DNA of 64,000 bases from a bacterium (GTDB taxonomy: Bacteria; Zhuqueibacterota; Zhuqueibacteria; Residuimicrobiales; Oceaniaggregativiventaceae). Both the position numbers and the translations under genes were made by a program. Shown one piece after another: positions 37,005 to 45,436 of this stretch (position 1 is its first letter; each line of letters opens with the position of its first letter). The DNA lies in assembly GCA_029565675.1 (NCBI GenBank), contig JAKQNP010000014.1, positions 24,793-88,792 on the forward strand, read 5' to 3'. The notes below the pieces were generated by a model. The model saw only the letters and a list, made by a program, of their open reading frames with translations. It was not told where the DNA came from and did not search any database.

Positions 37005-37022
37005 CCCGTCGTCAGAGACGGG
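37005..37022. repeat. Palindromic element (family A), copy in the his leader
   Basis: CCCGTC (37005-37010) and GACGGG (37017-37022) with GTCA at the loop, followed by GACACTTGCACCAATTTCAA. The right flank closely resembles that of the copy at 49972-49995. It lies in the his 5' leader between the terminator stem and hisG, so it would form an extra hairpin in the his mRNA. Confidence 0.5.
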
Positions 37023-37088
37023 ACACTTGCACCAATTTCAATAATTTTCGTACTTGACACGACTTTCGTCCGAGTTCTGATCAACAAT

Positions 37089-37118
37089 AAAAAAGCTCAC
37101 CTGGCTTCAGGTGAGCTT
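37089..37118 (-). terminator. Terminator stem of the histidine attenuator
   Basis: On the minus strand AAGCTCACCTG (37108-37118) pairs with CAGGTGAGCTT (37093-37103), 11 bp around the loop AAGC, followed by six T residues (37089-37094). It lies 33 nt after the leader ORF stop and about 157 nt before hisG. Its left arm also pairs with the segment at 37151-37161, so terminator and antiterminator cannot form together. It could also serve as the ROK kinase terminator, but lies 222 bp past that stop and inside the his leader. Confidence 0.85.
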
Positions 37119-37150
37119 CATCCAAATAGATCAATCAAAAATCGGTTGTT

Positions 37151-37210
37151 TCACCCACCAGCGCAGCTATCGAAACAAATCCAAGAATGATGTCGGTGAT
37201 TGCGAAGCAT
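37151..37210 (-). CDS. hisL: Putative histidine operon leader peptide
   Basis: A 19-codon ORF encoding MLRNHRHHSWICFDSCAGG. AGGA lies 6 nt before the ATG. His occurs at codons 5, 7 and 8, in the run CAC-CGA-CAT-CAT. The end of the ORF (CTGGTGGGTGA, 37151-37161) can pair either with TCACC over codons 4-6 (37195-37199) or with TCACCT...CCAG in the terminator's left half (37101-37114). That is the 1:2 / 2:3 / 3:4 layout of ribosome-mediated attenuation. When His-tRNA is scarce a ribosome stalled at the His codons would free segment 2 to block the terminator. The frame is open further upstream but has no ribosome site there. Confidence 0.75.
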   Translation of the reverse strand: MLRNHRHHSWICFDSCAGG

Positions 37211-37254
37211 GGTTTGTCCTGTTGATTTCGCCTGACCCGTCAGGTTATTATTGA

Positions 37255-37285
37255 CAAATATACACATTATCCAACAATTACCAAA
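37255..37285 (-). promoter_or_regulatory. Promoter of the histidine operon, Bacteroidota-type
   Basis: On the minus strand TTTG (37282-37285), 19 bp, then TATATTTG (37255-37262), which fits the TTTG-N17-23-TAnnTTTG consensus of the Bacteroidota primary sigma factor. The same DNA also reads as TTGGTA-N16-TATATT. It places transcription start about 35-40 nt before the leader ORF and after the ROK gene. Confidence 0.6.
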
Positions 37286-37340
37286 CATTTTTTTTGTCCA
37301 GCACATTTTAGCGCTTGTTCCGGACAGAGAGATTTTATGT

Positions 37341-38312
37341 TCAAACTTGCCTTTGAGCGGCATAGGCATCTGCGGCCAGCATAATGGCGCCTACTTGACC
37401 GGCGCGATTGCCGAGCTCAGCGCGTTTGACTTGTACCTGGCGAACTGCGGGCGGCAATGCGCGTTGTTTCATCACTTTTTCGATTTGCTGCATAAGGTCG
37501 ATATCGGCATCCGCCACACCACCGCCAATGACGATGACATCAGGATTAAAGATATTGACCAGGTTGGCAAGAGCATAGCCGAGATAGGCACAAACCTCTT
37601 GCACAGTTTCCACCGCTGCCGCCTGCCCTGAGGCAACCTGTTCAAAAAGAAGAAAAGTCGACAGCTCCACGGGAACAGGCAGATTTTGTTCGTGCAATTT
37701 CTGGCCATACAAACGCAGCATTGCAGGCGCCGAAGCATATTGTTCGATGCATCCAAAATTGCCACAATTGCACTTTGGGCCGAGAAAATTGATGCTCATA
37801 TGGCCAAGTTCAGCTCCCGCATAGTCGGAACCGCGGTAGACCTCGCCTGCAATCAGGATACCGCCGCCGATACCGGTACCCAGAGTTAAAGCGATAACGT
37901 TGGCTTTGCCGCGCGCAGCACCGACACGCGCTTCTGCCAAGGCCATGACATTGGCGTCATTGTCGACCCAGGTTGGCAGGCCATAACGAGCCTCAAGACG
38001 ACCGCGAATATCGGCATCGGTCCAATCGTTTATGTTTGGAGTGGCACCGATCAGACGGCCGTGTTCAAAATCGACTGAACCGGGACTGCCAAACCCGATT
38101 GCGACGATCTGACCATGCAGCCTTTCCTGGTGCATCAGCAAGTCATCGACGATGGAGTAAATGACGGAAAAAATGGTGTCCTGACTCTGATCGGCTCGGC
38201 TAGGTCTTTTATCAGCGTAGAGAAGATTGCCCTGGCGATCGCCGATCGCATATTTGATAAAACTGCCGCCGAGATCCATGCCGATGAACAATTCTTTTTT
38301 TGCTGTCGTCAT
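37341..38312 (-). CDS. ROK-family sugar kinase (glucokinase-like)
   Basis: A 323-residue ATP-dependent sugar kinase. The phosphate loop is FIGMDLGGSFIKYAIGD, the catalytic Asp lies in VDNDANVMALAE, and TLGTGIGGGILI and GAELGHMSIN are the ROK sugar-binding segments. The zinc site is CNCGNFGCIEQYAS. These kinases phosphorylate glucose or N-acyl hexosamines; which one is not clear. The gene ends 131 bp before the his leader ORF. Confidence 0.88.
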   Translation of the reverse strand: MTTAKKELFIGMDLGGSFIKYAIGDRQGNLLYADKRPSRADQSQDTIFSVIYSIVDDLLMHQERLHGQIVAIGFGSPGSVDFEHGRLIGATPNINDWTDADIRGRLEARYGLPTWVDNDANVMALAEARVGAARGKANVIALTLGTGIGGGILIAGEVYRGSDYAGAELGHMSINFLGPKCNCGNFGCIEQYASAPAMLRLYGQKLHEQNLPVPVELSTFLLFEQVASGQAAAVETVQEVCAYLGYALANLVNIFNPDVIVIGGGVADADIDLMQQIEKVMKQRALPPAVRQVQVKRAELGNRAGQVGAIMLAADAYAAQRQV

Positions 38313-38349
38313 GTGAGAATCCCGTATCTGAAAGTACCGACCATCACTT

Positions 38350-38490
38350 CCTAGATTCGGTATTAACCGAATTAAAAAACATTTAATCGCTTATTCTTTA
38401 TGCGGTTGCGAAAATCGTTATTTTGACCCTTTGTGTGTTTCTCTCAGATTGATTTTCTGTGGCATGAGGTGCTTTGCACCAAATCCGGGA
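38350..38490 (-). repeat. Dispersed intergenic repeat, family B, inverted copy
   Basis: The reverse complement aligns with 27631-27775 over about 140 bp. Matching blocks are TCAGATTGATTTTCTGTG (38444-38461), TTATGCGGTTGC (38398-38409) and the palindrome AGATTCGGTATTAACCGAAT (38353-38372). It fills almost the whole gap between the ROK kinase and the nucleotidyltransferase gene. Confidence 0.65.
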
Positions 38491-38495
38491 TTTCT

Positions 38496-39275
38496 TTACA
38501 GACTGCCTATTTCGGTCAAGTTCGGCATTTCCTGACCGAACTGCCGACAGACTGCCAGGTATGATTCAAGAGTCCCAATATCCACCGCCGGAGTGGGCAT
38601 GGAAAAAACAGCAATCTTGCGGTGCTGTAAAAGCCAGGCGATGAAACGGCCGGGCAGGTCAGGGTTTTCTCCTTCCGCGAGATAATCCCCGATCAGTGCG
38701 CAAGTCTCGGGTTTGAAGAGATAGAGCGCCGGACACACCCAATTTGAAGCGGGTTGGGATGGTTTTTCGACAAATGAAGTCGCCCAGCCATCCTCATCCA
38801 TGGCAATGACCCCGGAGCGCTGCAATTTTTCCAGACTGCTAACCGCATAAGCGGTGACACAATCGCTGTTGCGGGCGAGAAAGAAACGGTGCCATTCGGA
38901 AAAATCGAGGTCAAATAGATTGTCTCCGGCAGCGACCAAAAGATTACCGTTGATATCGTGGCGGTCGAGTACGTATTGCATATCGCGAACCGCTCCGAGC
39001 CGGGTTTCATTGCTGGACGAGCCGTCATCGACAACGATCAACTCAAATGGATAGAGGCCGCGCTTCTCCGCAGCTGCCGCCCAGTTTAAAAAATCTTGGG
39101 CAAAACGAGCGTTGCTGACGATAAATATCCTTTTGAGGTCATTGATCTGCGCCAAGCGCTGCAGCAGGTGGTCGATCAAAGGTTTACCGTCAACCGGCAA
39201 CAGCGGTTTCGGGCGGTTTTGCGTCAACGGGTAAAGCCGAGTTGCATAACCCGCAGCCAATATCAGTCCATCCAT
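38496..39275 (-). CDS. NDP-sugar nucleotidyltransferase
   Basis: A 259-residue protein with a Rossmann-like nucleotidyltransferase domain: DGLILAAGYATRLYPLTQNRPKPLLPVDGKPLI at the N-terminus (the usual G-x-G-T/S-R loop is here GYATR), the metal Asp in AAGDNLFDLDF and the sugar-site Lys in FVEKPSQ. Family members activate sugar-1-phosphates with NTPs. It lacks a C-terminal acyltransferase domain. Its neighbours do not reveal which sugar is used. Confidence 0.83.
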   Translation of the reverse strand: MDGLILAAGYATRLYPLTQNRPKPLLPVDGKPLIDHLLQRLAQINDLKRIFIVSNARFAQDFLNWAAAAEKRGLYPFELIVVDDGSSSNETRLGAVRDMQYVLDRHDINGNLLVAAGDNLFDLDFSEWHRFFLARNSDCVTAYAVSSLEKLQRSGVIAMDEDGWATSFVEKPSQPASNWVCPALYLFKPETCALIGDYLAEGENPDLPGRFIAWLLQHRKIAVFSMPTPAVDIGTLESYLAVCRQFGQEMPNLTEIGSL

Positions 39276-39326
39276 TTCTGAAAATACCCTGTCTTCTGGT
39301 CCATTCCATTCTGAACAACGCCTGGT

Positions 39327-39905
39327 TCAGGCCAGGGGTTGCGTACGTTCAAAAACCACATCGCGTCGATCGACATGGTCATTCTGGTGAAAATGGTTCT
39401 GAATCTCGTCAAGCGAAACCGATACGGGATCTTCATCTTCGCTGAGCGGCAGCTTGTGCAAAGAATCGGGGAGCGCCCTGTCGATATAGAGTATGCCATT
39501 CAAATGGTCGATCTCGTGTTGCAGGACTCGCGCCAAAAAGCCCCGGGCTGTGATTTCAATCGGTTTGCCGCTCGCATCCAGAGCACGCACCACAATTTTT
39601 TGAAACCGGTCAACCTCGCCCTGGAAGCCAGGTACCGAGAGGCATCCTTCGCTGTCAGTTTCGACCTGCTCTGAATGCGCGATGATCTCCGGATTGATCA
39701 ACACATACTCTTCCTTAAAGTCTGTGGCTACCAAAATCTTTTTCGAGACATTGACCTGTGGCGCCGCAAGGCCGACCCCATCTTTGACGTACATGGTTTC
39801 CAACATATCTTGAATAAAAGCTGGATCGATCTGATCTTCAGCAACCTTTTGTGCCCGTTGTCTGAGAGTCGGATGTCCGTAGGTGATAATATCCAAAAGA
39901 GCCAT
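39327..39905 (-). CDS. def: Peptide deformylase
   Basis: A 192-residue metalloprotease removing the formyl group from nascent proteins. All three motifs are present: GVGLAAPQV, EGCLSVPG (metal Cys) and QHEIDHLNG (metal His pair and catalytic Glu). The acidic C-terminal tail of about 30 residues is longer than average. It is encoded apart from fmt, which is at 59391-60332, and just downstream of lipA. Confidence 0.95.
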   Translation of the reverse strand: MALLDIITYGHPTLRQRAQKVAEDQIDPAFIQDMLETMYVKDGVGLAAPQVNVSKKILVATDFKEEYVLINPEIIAHSEQVETDSEGCLSVPGFQGEVDRFQKIVVRALDASGKPIEITARGFLARVLQHEIDHLNGILYIDRALPDSLHKLPLSEDEDPVSVSLDEIQNHFHQNDHVDRRDVVFERTQPLA

Positions 39906-39922
39906 AAGCTGTCCTTAATTGT

Positions 39923-40786
39923 TTAAGCGATCACATCGACAAATTGCTGGTCAGCGTGATACGAACTGCGCACCAATGGTCCGGATTCAATGCCGGAAAA
40001 ACCCATTTCCAGCCCTCTGGATTTGAATTCGGCAAATTCTTCTGGTGTCACATAGCGCGCCACGGGCAGATGGTTTCGGGAGGGTTGCAGGTATTGTCCC
40101 AGGGTCAAGAGCTGCACCCCATGATCGCGCAATTCTTGCAGGGTTTGCATCACTTCGTGGGTTTCTTCGCCGAGTCCAAGCATCAATCCGGATTTGACCA
40201 CCGCGCCGTTTTGCCCGGCCCGCGAAAGAAGCAACAAGGAACGGCGGTAATCGGCCATGGGGCGCACCTGCGGGTATAGCCGCGAGACTGTCTCGATGTT
40301 GTGGTTCAACACATCGGGTTCAGCGTCCAGGACAGTCTGCAAAGCCCGGGCATCACCCTGAAAATCAGGAATGAGCACTTCGATTCGGCACTTTCGCGGC
40401 AATCGCCTGAGTTGGCGAATGGTTTCAGCAAAATGGTTGGCGCCGCCATCCGGCAGATCGTCGCGCGTGACCGAGGTGATGACGACATAGCGCAAACCCA
40501 GGTCGCGCACCGTTTCCGCCAGCCTTTCAGGTTCCTGAGGGTCGATCGCGTTTGGCCTGGCTTGATGTACGGCACAAAAACGACAATTGCGTGTACAGAT
40601 GTCGCCGAGGATCATAAATGCGGCAGTTTTTCTTCCCCAGCATTCGCCGAGATTGGGGCAACGAGCGCTTTCACACACGGTATGCAATTGTTGATCTCGC
40701 ACCAGATCGCGAACCTGGCAAAAATTGCGTCCGGCCGGCAACTTGATTTTTAGCCACGCCGGCCGGGGTTGCCTTTCTACTGCCAC
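39923..40786 (-). CDS. lipA: Lipoyl synthase
   Basis: A 287-residue radical-SAM enzyme inserting sulfur into octanoyl groups. The auxiliary 4Fe-4S cluster ligands are in CESARCPNLGEC. The radical SAM motif is CTRNCRFC, and the C-terminal RSSYHAD supplies the serine ligand. A GTG at 40786 with AAGGA about 8 bp upstream is preferred over 40828, which would overlap thyX. lpdA, for a lipoyl-dependent complex, lies nearby. Confidence 0.95.
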   Translation of the reverse strand: MAVERQPRPAWLKIKLPAGRNFCQVRDLVRDQQLHTVCESARCPNLGECWGRKTAAFMILGDICTRNCRFCAVHQARPNAIDPQEPERLAETVRDLGLRYVVITSVTRDDLPDGGANHFAETIRQLRRLPRKCRIEVLIPDFQGDARALQTVLDAEPDVLNHNIETVSRLYPQVRPMADYRRSLLLLSRAGQNGAVVKSGLMLGLGEETHEVMQTLQELRDHGVQLLTLGQYLQPSRNHLPVARYVTPEEFAEFKSRGLEMGFSGIESGPLVRSSYHADQQFVDVIA

Positions 40787-40824
40787 TGCAAAATTCCTTT
40801 CCAAGCTTTTGCGGCTGCCACAAA

Positions 40825-41493
40825 TCAAACCTTAGTTTTCATTTTACAAAATATTTCGTGCGTCCATGGCATTTGTGCGGCAAAAACCCGTTCAAGCGAT
40901 TGTGCGTACTGCTGGATCTCCCACTGCGCGTGCGGATCCGAACGCAGCATTAAAAAATTCATCAATGAACGCGCATTGACGCTCCAATAGAATTCAGTGT
41001 AAAGCGCCAAAGGCAAAACGATGCGGGCGTGTTCTTTTGCCACCCCCTGCTGCAACAGGGTTTGATAGAGCTGAAAAGCTTGTTGATAAGAATTTTCGAC
41101 TTGCCGCAAGAGCTCTTCGTTCATCTTTTCTTCAAGGGCGGTGTAAACGTAATTTTTGTTTTTTTGTGCCCGCAGGGTTTGCGGCAAATAAAACTCTTCT
41201 TTCATTTCCGTATAACGCCCGGAGATCTCGTTGTAACTCGAGATTCGGTGACGAAACCATTGTCGGGCCACGAAAATGGGACATTTGATATGGAATTTGA
41301 ACAGCGAGTGTTCAAAAGGCGTTTCGTGCCGATTTTCCAATAAGAAATGCACCAATTTTCTATCGCGGTCCGGCGTGGTGATATCCTTTCCCACCGACAC
41401 CCGTGCCGCTTGCACCACGGCAAGGTCACCACCCATAAAATCGACCAGTCGCACAAAACCATGATCGAGTACATTTTCTGCAAAAAGATCCAT
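40825..41493 (-). CDS. thyX: Flavin-dependent thymidylate synthase
   Basis: A 222-residue FAD enzyme methylating dUMP to dTMP with methylene-tetrahydrofolate. The diagnostic motif RHRISSYNEISGRY (RHRxxSxNExSxRY) is complete, and the C-terminal YWSVNARSLMNFLMLR is conserved. It replaces ThyA in organisms without it. The 224-bp gap upstream (41494-41717) has open frames but no gene I can support. Confidence 0.96.
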   Translation of the reverse strand: MDLFAENVLDHGFVRLVDFMGGDLAVVQAARVSVGKDITTPDRDRKLVHFLLENRHETPFEHSLFKFHIKCPIFVARQWFRHRISSYNEISGRYTEMKEEFYLPQTLRAQKNKNYVYTALEEKMNEELLRQVENSYQQAFQLYQTLLQQGVAKEHARIVLPLALYTEFYWSVNARSLMNFLMLRSDPHAQWEIQQYAQSLERVFAAQMPWTHEIFCKMKTKV

Positions 41494-41717
41494 GTGAGTT
41501 GATCCGTCCCGGGCGCTTGCATTTCTCTATCGCCGAAAAGTCAGTTATGTTCATCCAGCCTTCTCGGCACGATAAATTCAACGACCAGAAAGTAAGAAAA
41601 TCTACGAAAAAAAGCAAAACCCAAACGCCGCTGGCGACAAATTTAATGTAGGCATCCCACAAGAGTCCAGCGGGTTCCGGACAAACTTTGGCTTGCCGTC
41701 TCACCAAGGACAACCGT

Positions 41718-43112
41718 TTAAATGTGAATCGGACGACCAAACGCTTCTTCAGTCGCCTCTTTGATCACTTCTGAAACCGTCGGATGGGCATGGATCGTTT
41801 GCATGATCTCATCCGCGGTTGCCTCAAGAGTTTTTGCCAATCCCAATTCGGCCAGCATTTCAGTCGCTTCCGCGCCCACAATGTGAGCACCGAGTAGTTC
41901 TCCGTATTGGGCATCAAAAATCAGTTTGGCAAAACCGTCGACATGCCCCATGGCCAACGCTTTGCCGTTGGCGCGGAATGGAAATTTCCCAACTTTGATC
42001 TCCCTTCCCAATTCACGCGCTTTGGCTTCGGTCAATCCGATACTCGCTACTTGCGGTTGGCAGTAGGTGCAGCCGGGAATCGATTGATAGTCAATGGGAT
42101 GGGGATTTTGCTTGGCCATGTTTTCCACTGCGGCGATCCCTTCTGCAGAGGCCACATGCGCCAGCCACGGCGGTCCGATTACATCACCGATGGCATAAAT
42201 AGTGGGAACCGCGGTTTGGTAGCTCGTTTTATCGACTTGAATGGCCCCGCGCTCGACTTTAACGCCGACCTCTTCCAATCCCAGATTCTCTACATTGCCC
42301 TGGACCCCGATGGCGACAAGGGCCAGTTCCCCGTCGATTTGTGTTGTGCCCTCCTTGCTGCTGACCAACACCTGCACGCCATCTTTGTTTTTTATGATCT
42401 TATCGACCTTGGTTTCCGTGAGGATTCTGATCCCCTTCTTTTTAAAGGCCGTGGTGACCACCTGTGCCACCTCGCTGTCCTCGATCGGCAGTATTTGCGG
42501 CATCATCTCGATCAGAGTCACCTGGGTTCCCAATGTGGCATAAAAGTAGGCGAACTCTACGCCGATGGCACCGGCACCGATGATGGCCAGCGATTGCGGC
42601 AATTTAGTTAAAGTCATAGCCTCTTTGCTGCTGATGATCTTGCTGGCGTCAAATTCGATCCCCGGAATGGCCCGCGGCCGTGCACCGGTGGCGATCAGGA
42701 TGCGGTCGGATTCAAGAACTTGACTCTTGCCTTGAGCGTCGAGAACCTGTACGCTGGTGGGCCCAACAATCTTTGCCGTACCCGGCACAACCTCTATCTG
42801 ATTTTTGCGAAAAAGAAACTCTATGCCCTTGGAGAGCTTGGCCGCCACGGTTCGGCTGTGTTTGACCATCTGCGGAAAATCGATAGACACCTTTTCGCTC
42901 GTCACCCCATAGGCAGCGGCATCTTTCATCTCGTGATAAAGAGTGGCGCTGTGGAGAAGCGCCTTGGTCGGAATGCATCCCCAATTCAAGCAGATGCCGC
43001 CAATTTCGGCTCGCTCGACAACTGCGGTCTTGAAACCTAGTTGCGCAGCGCGAATCGCCGCCACATACCCGCCTGGTCCGGAACCGATCACCAACAAGTC
43101 TTTTTTTTCCAT
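41718..43112 (-). CDS. lpdA: Dihydrolipoamide dehydrogenase (E3)
   Basis: A 464-residue flavoprotein of 2-oxoacid dehydrogenase and glycine cleavage complexes. It has GSGPGGYVAAIRAAQLG (FAD), the redox disulfide in GGICLNWGCIPTKALL, GAGAIGVEFA (NAD) and the C-terminal His-Glu pair in HAHPTVSEVIKEA. Length is standard. The E1 and E2 genes are not in the window. The 394-bp gap 43113-43506 before it carries the flavodiiron terminator and no gene. Confidence 0.96.
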   Translation of the reverse strand: MEKKDLLVIGSGPGGYVAAIRAAQLGFKTAVVERAEIGGICLNWGCIPTKALLHSATLYHEMKDAAAYGVTSEKVSIDFPQMVKHSRTVAAKLSKGIEFLFRKNQIEVVPGTAKIVGPTSVQVLDAQGKSQVLESDRILIATGARPRAIPGIEFDASKIISSKEAMTLTKLPQSLAIIGAGAIGVEFAYFYATLGTQVTLIEMMPQILPIEDSEVAQVVTTAFKKKGIRILTETKVDKIIKNKDGVQVLVSSKEGTTQIDGELALVAIGVQGNVENLGLEEVGVKVERGAIQVDKTSYQTAVPTIYAIGDVIGPPWLAHVASAEGIAAVENMAKQNPHPIDYQSIPGCTYCQPQVASIGLTEAKARELGREIKVGKFPFRANGKALAMGHVDGFAKLIFDAQYGELLGAHIVGAEATEMLAELGLAKTLEATADEIMQTIHAHPTVSEVIKEATEEAFGRPIHI

Positions 43113-43398
43113 CGTTCAGATTTCCTATCGCTAGAGTAAGGTTTTGAACGCAGAAAGTTCTTTTCGTCCCATTTCTGGCTCGATTGCTCGCGATAACTCG
43201 ATAGCTCAATGCGATGTTTTGTTTGCATAACAGATCGCTGCAGGGCAATAATTTCCATTATTTCTGCAAAATCTCAGGTCGTCAAACAATGGCTCACCAT
43301 GATCTTTGCACAACCAGCCACTGCGGTTTGACGGTTCGAATTCAGCCAAACTAAGTTTTTTAAAAAAAAGCTGGCAAATAAGGAAACAGAAAAACGGT

Positions 43399-43438
43399 AA
43401 AAACAACACGGGCATCCGATAAGGGACGCCCGTGTTGT
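43399..43438 (-). terminator. Intrinsic terminator of the flavodiiron gene
   Basis: On the minus strand ACAACACGGGC and GCCCGTGTTGT (arms at 43428-43438 and 43403-43413) form an 11-bp stem, followed by five T residues (43399-43403). It is 69 bp past the stop at 43507. Confidence 0.85.
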
Positions 43439-43506
43439 TCAAAATCGCAAGGCAAGAGATTTACCCACTGCAACACTAGCCGCGTCGATTGGTTTTGCTG
43501 GCGGCG

Positions 43507-44688
43507 TCAGAGAGCAGCGGCGATTTTCTTGCCGAATTCTCGACAGGCTGCAAGTTCATCGGGATTGGGCACAAGTGTAGCAGTCACGCCGGCTTCAGGC
43601 ACTTTGAATTTCAAATCAGTCAGGCGTTGATCGAGAAACTTGGTCGCTTCCCCGCTCCAACCCATGGAGCCGAAACTGCCGCTGATTTTTCCTTTGACAT
43701 CGAGAGTGGCCAAACTGCTCAGCAAATCCCAGGCCGGTTTGACCGCGTCGTTGTTGATGGTTGGCGAGCCGACCAACATGCCATCGCAGGTCTCGATGCG
43801 ATCGAGGTGTTCATGGACATTGATTTCGCCGATGTCATAGAGTTGCACTTCGATACCCGATTCGCGCGCCCCTTTGGCAATTTCTTCCGCCATGGTCGCC
43901 GTGTTGCCGTGAGCGCTGATGTAATAGATCAACAGTCGCTTTGGATTGTTGACAGGGATCTCCGCTGACCAGCGGCGGTAGCGGTTGATGAATTCAACAA
44001 TATCGGTGCGCAAAATCGGCCCGTGACTGGGAGCAATCATCTCGATCTGGAGTTCATCGATTTTTTTTAACGCATTGCGCACATGTTTCTTAAAAGGCCG
44101 GAAAATGATATCAAAATAGTATTTGTAGTCAGGCCAAAAATCACGGTTAATCAAATCGCTATACATGTGGCTGTCGCAAAAGTGGTTGGCAAAAACATCA
44201 CAGGAAAAAAGCACCTTACCCTGCAACCAGTAGGTCATCATGGTGTCGGGCCAGTGCAGAAAAGGTGCGGAGATGAACCGCAAAGTCTGGCCGCCCAGAT
44301 CGATTTCCTGGCCGTTTTCTACGGTCTGAATTTTCACCTCGGTATTGACGATATTTTGCACATATTTGGCAGCGACCTTGGTGCACAACACGGTGGCTTG
44401 TGGCGCTCTGTCGAGCAGGGCCTGCAAGCTGCCGGAGTGATCTGGTTCGTTGTGTTGGACGACAATATAGGTCAGGTTCTGGAGATCGACCAATTCGGAG
44501 AGCTGATCGAGATAGGTCTGGCTGTATTTGCTCTTGACGGTATCGATTATGGTCGGCTTTTCTGCCTGAATCAAATAGCTGTTGTAGGTCGTCCCGTTCT
44601 TGGTCTGCATGATGATGTCAAAAACGCGCAGATCAGGATGCAAGGCGCCGATCCAAATCACTTTATCCTTGATGGCAAAGGGCTTCAT
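43507..44688 (-). CDS. Flavodiiron protein (FprA-type)
   Basis: A 393-residue enzyme that reduces O2 or NO to harmless products. The beta-lactamase-like half has the diiron ligands HNEPDH, the His in PFLHWPDTMMTYW, the bridging Asp in FSCDVFANH and the His in APSHGPI. The flavodoxin half starts LLIYYISAHGNTATMAEEIAKGA, with VGSPTINND and GSFGSMGWSGEA for FMN. ATG at 44688 has GGAGG at 5 bp. Near Fe-S assembly and ferritin-like genes it probably protects iron-sulfur proteins from oxygen or NO. Confidence 0.93.
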   Translation of the reverse strand: MKPFAIKDKVIWIGALHPDLRVFDIIMQTKNGTTYNSYLIQAEKPTIIDTVKSKYSQTYLDQLSELVDLQNLTYIVVQHNEPDHSGSLQALLDRAPQATVLCTKVAAKYVQNIVNTEVKIQTVENGQEIDLGGQTLRFISAPFLHWPDTMMTYWLQGKVLFSCDVFANHFCDSHMYSDLINRDFWPDYKYYFDIIFRPFKKHVRNALKKIDELQIEMIAPSHGPILRTDIVEFINRYRRWSAEIPVNNPKRLLIYYISAHGNTATMAEEIAKGARESGIEVQLYDIGEINVHEHLDRIETCDGMLVGSPTINNDAVKPAWDLLSSLATLDVKGKISGSFGSMGWSGEATKFLDQRLTDLKFKVPEAGVTATLVPNPDELAACREFGKKIAAAL

Positions 44689-44702
44689 CTCGACCTCCGT
44701 TG

Positions 44703-44912
44703 TCAACCATCGATTTTTTCGACGCGAATGCGAAAACCAGGTATTTTCACTTCTTCGGCGCGACAGCAGCGAGAAAGCGGGATATGGCTGTCACTGCCTT
44801 CGCGCAGGTCGATGCATTGAGTGAGGGCATCCTCTGCCGTTTGTGCAACGCGCAATTTCCAGCAACTGTTTTCGCCCATTTGATAGATTTTGTACAATTT
44901 CCATTCTTTCAT
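44703..44912 (-). CDS. Small protein of unknown function upstream of the flavodiiron gene
   Basis: A 69-residue protein, MKEWKLYKIYQMGENSCWKL at the start, then a helix with AQTAEDALTQCIDLREG and a C-terminal SRCCRAEE...RIRVEKIDG. Four Cys residues are spread along it. GGGGAGG lies close upstream of the ATG at 44912, an excellent ribosome site, and it ends 14 bp before the flavodiiron start. I do not recognise the family; context suggests a partner of the flavodiiron protein or Fe-S assembly. Confidence 0.65.
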   Translation of the reverse strand: MKEWKLYKIYQMGENSCWKLRVAQTAEDALTQCIDLREGSDSHIPLSRCCRAEEVKIPGFRIRVEKIDG

Positions 44913-44978
44913 GATGCCTCCCCAGAATCTGGGTATTAGCGTGGTACTGCATAGAATCACTCTGCGAAACGAATGATC

Positions 44979-45371
44979 TCATTCTACTTTTTGATTCTGT
45001 CGATAATCGTCGATTGCGGCTTTCAGGGCATCCTCAGCCAGTACCGAACAGTGCATCTTAACGCGAGGCAAACCGCCCAGCGCCTCGGCCACCGCTTTGT
45101 TGGATATTTGCAGCGCTTCATCCAATGTTTTGCCTTTTACCATTTCAGTCACCATTGAACTGGTCGCAATAGCTGCTCCACAGCCAAAAGTTTTGAATTT
45201 GACATCAACGATTCGATCGTTTTCAACACGGATGGACAATTTCATTACATCACCGCAGGTCGGATTGCCGACCACTCCGATGCCGTTGGCATCTTCCACC
45301 AAACCGACATTGCGGGGATGTTCATAATGGTCCATCACTTTTTCTGTGTATTCGAGCTGTTCTTTGCTCAT
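44979..45371 (-). CDS. iscU: Fe-S cluster scaffold protein, IscU/NifU N-terminal type
   Basis: A 130-residue scaffold with the three cluster Cys residues in GNPTCGDVM, KTFGCGAAIATSS and KMHCSVLAEDALKAA, plus the conserved Asp after the first. It accepts sulfur from the cysteine desulfurase encoded 65 bp upstream. It lacks the C-terminal Nfu domain of full NifU; a separate Nfu-type gene is at 53123. Confidence 0.93.
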   Translation of the reverse strand: MSKEQLEYTEKVMDHYEHPRNVGLVEDANGIGVVGNPTCGDVMKLSIRVENDRIVDVKFKTFGCGAAIATSSMVTEMVKGKTLDEALQISNKAVAEALGGLPRVKMHCSVLAEDALKAAIDDYRQNQKVE

Positions 45372-45436
45372 GGTTGATTCCCGAATTGACAGGTAACAGT
45401 CCAGTTTCGCCGCCCTTGCGGCCAGATCCCGTTAAC

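Noticed and set aside
37151..37369. A longer 72-codon version of the leader ORF.
   Set aside because: The upstream part runs through the promoter and into the end of the ROK gene; only the start at 37210 has a ribosome site.
41426..41740. A 104-codon minus-strand ORF with a hydrophobic stretch between lpdA and thyX.
   Set aside because: It overlaps both neighbours, lacks a ribosome site and reads into thyX in another frame; the gap is called non-coding.
43206..43442. A 78-codon minus-strand ORF before lpdA.
   Set aside because: Its start lies within the strong terminator stem of the flavodiiron gene and composition is not protein-like.
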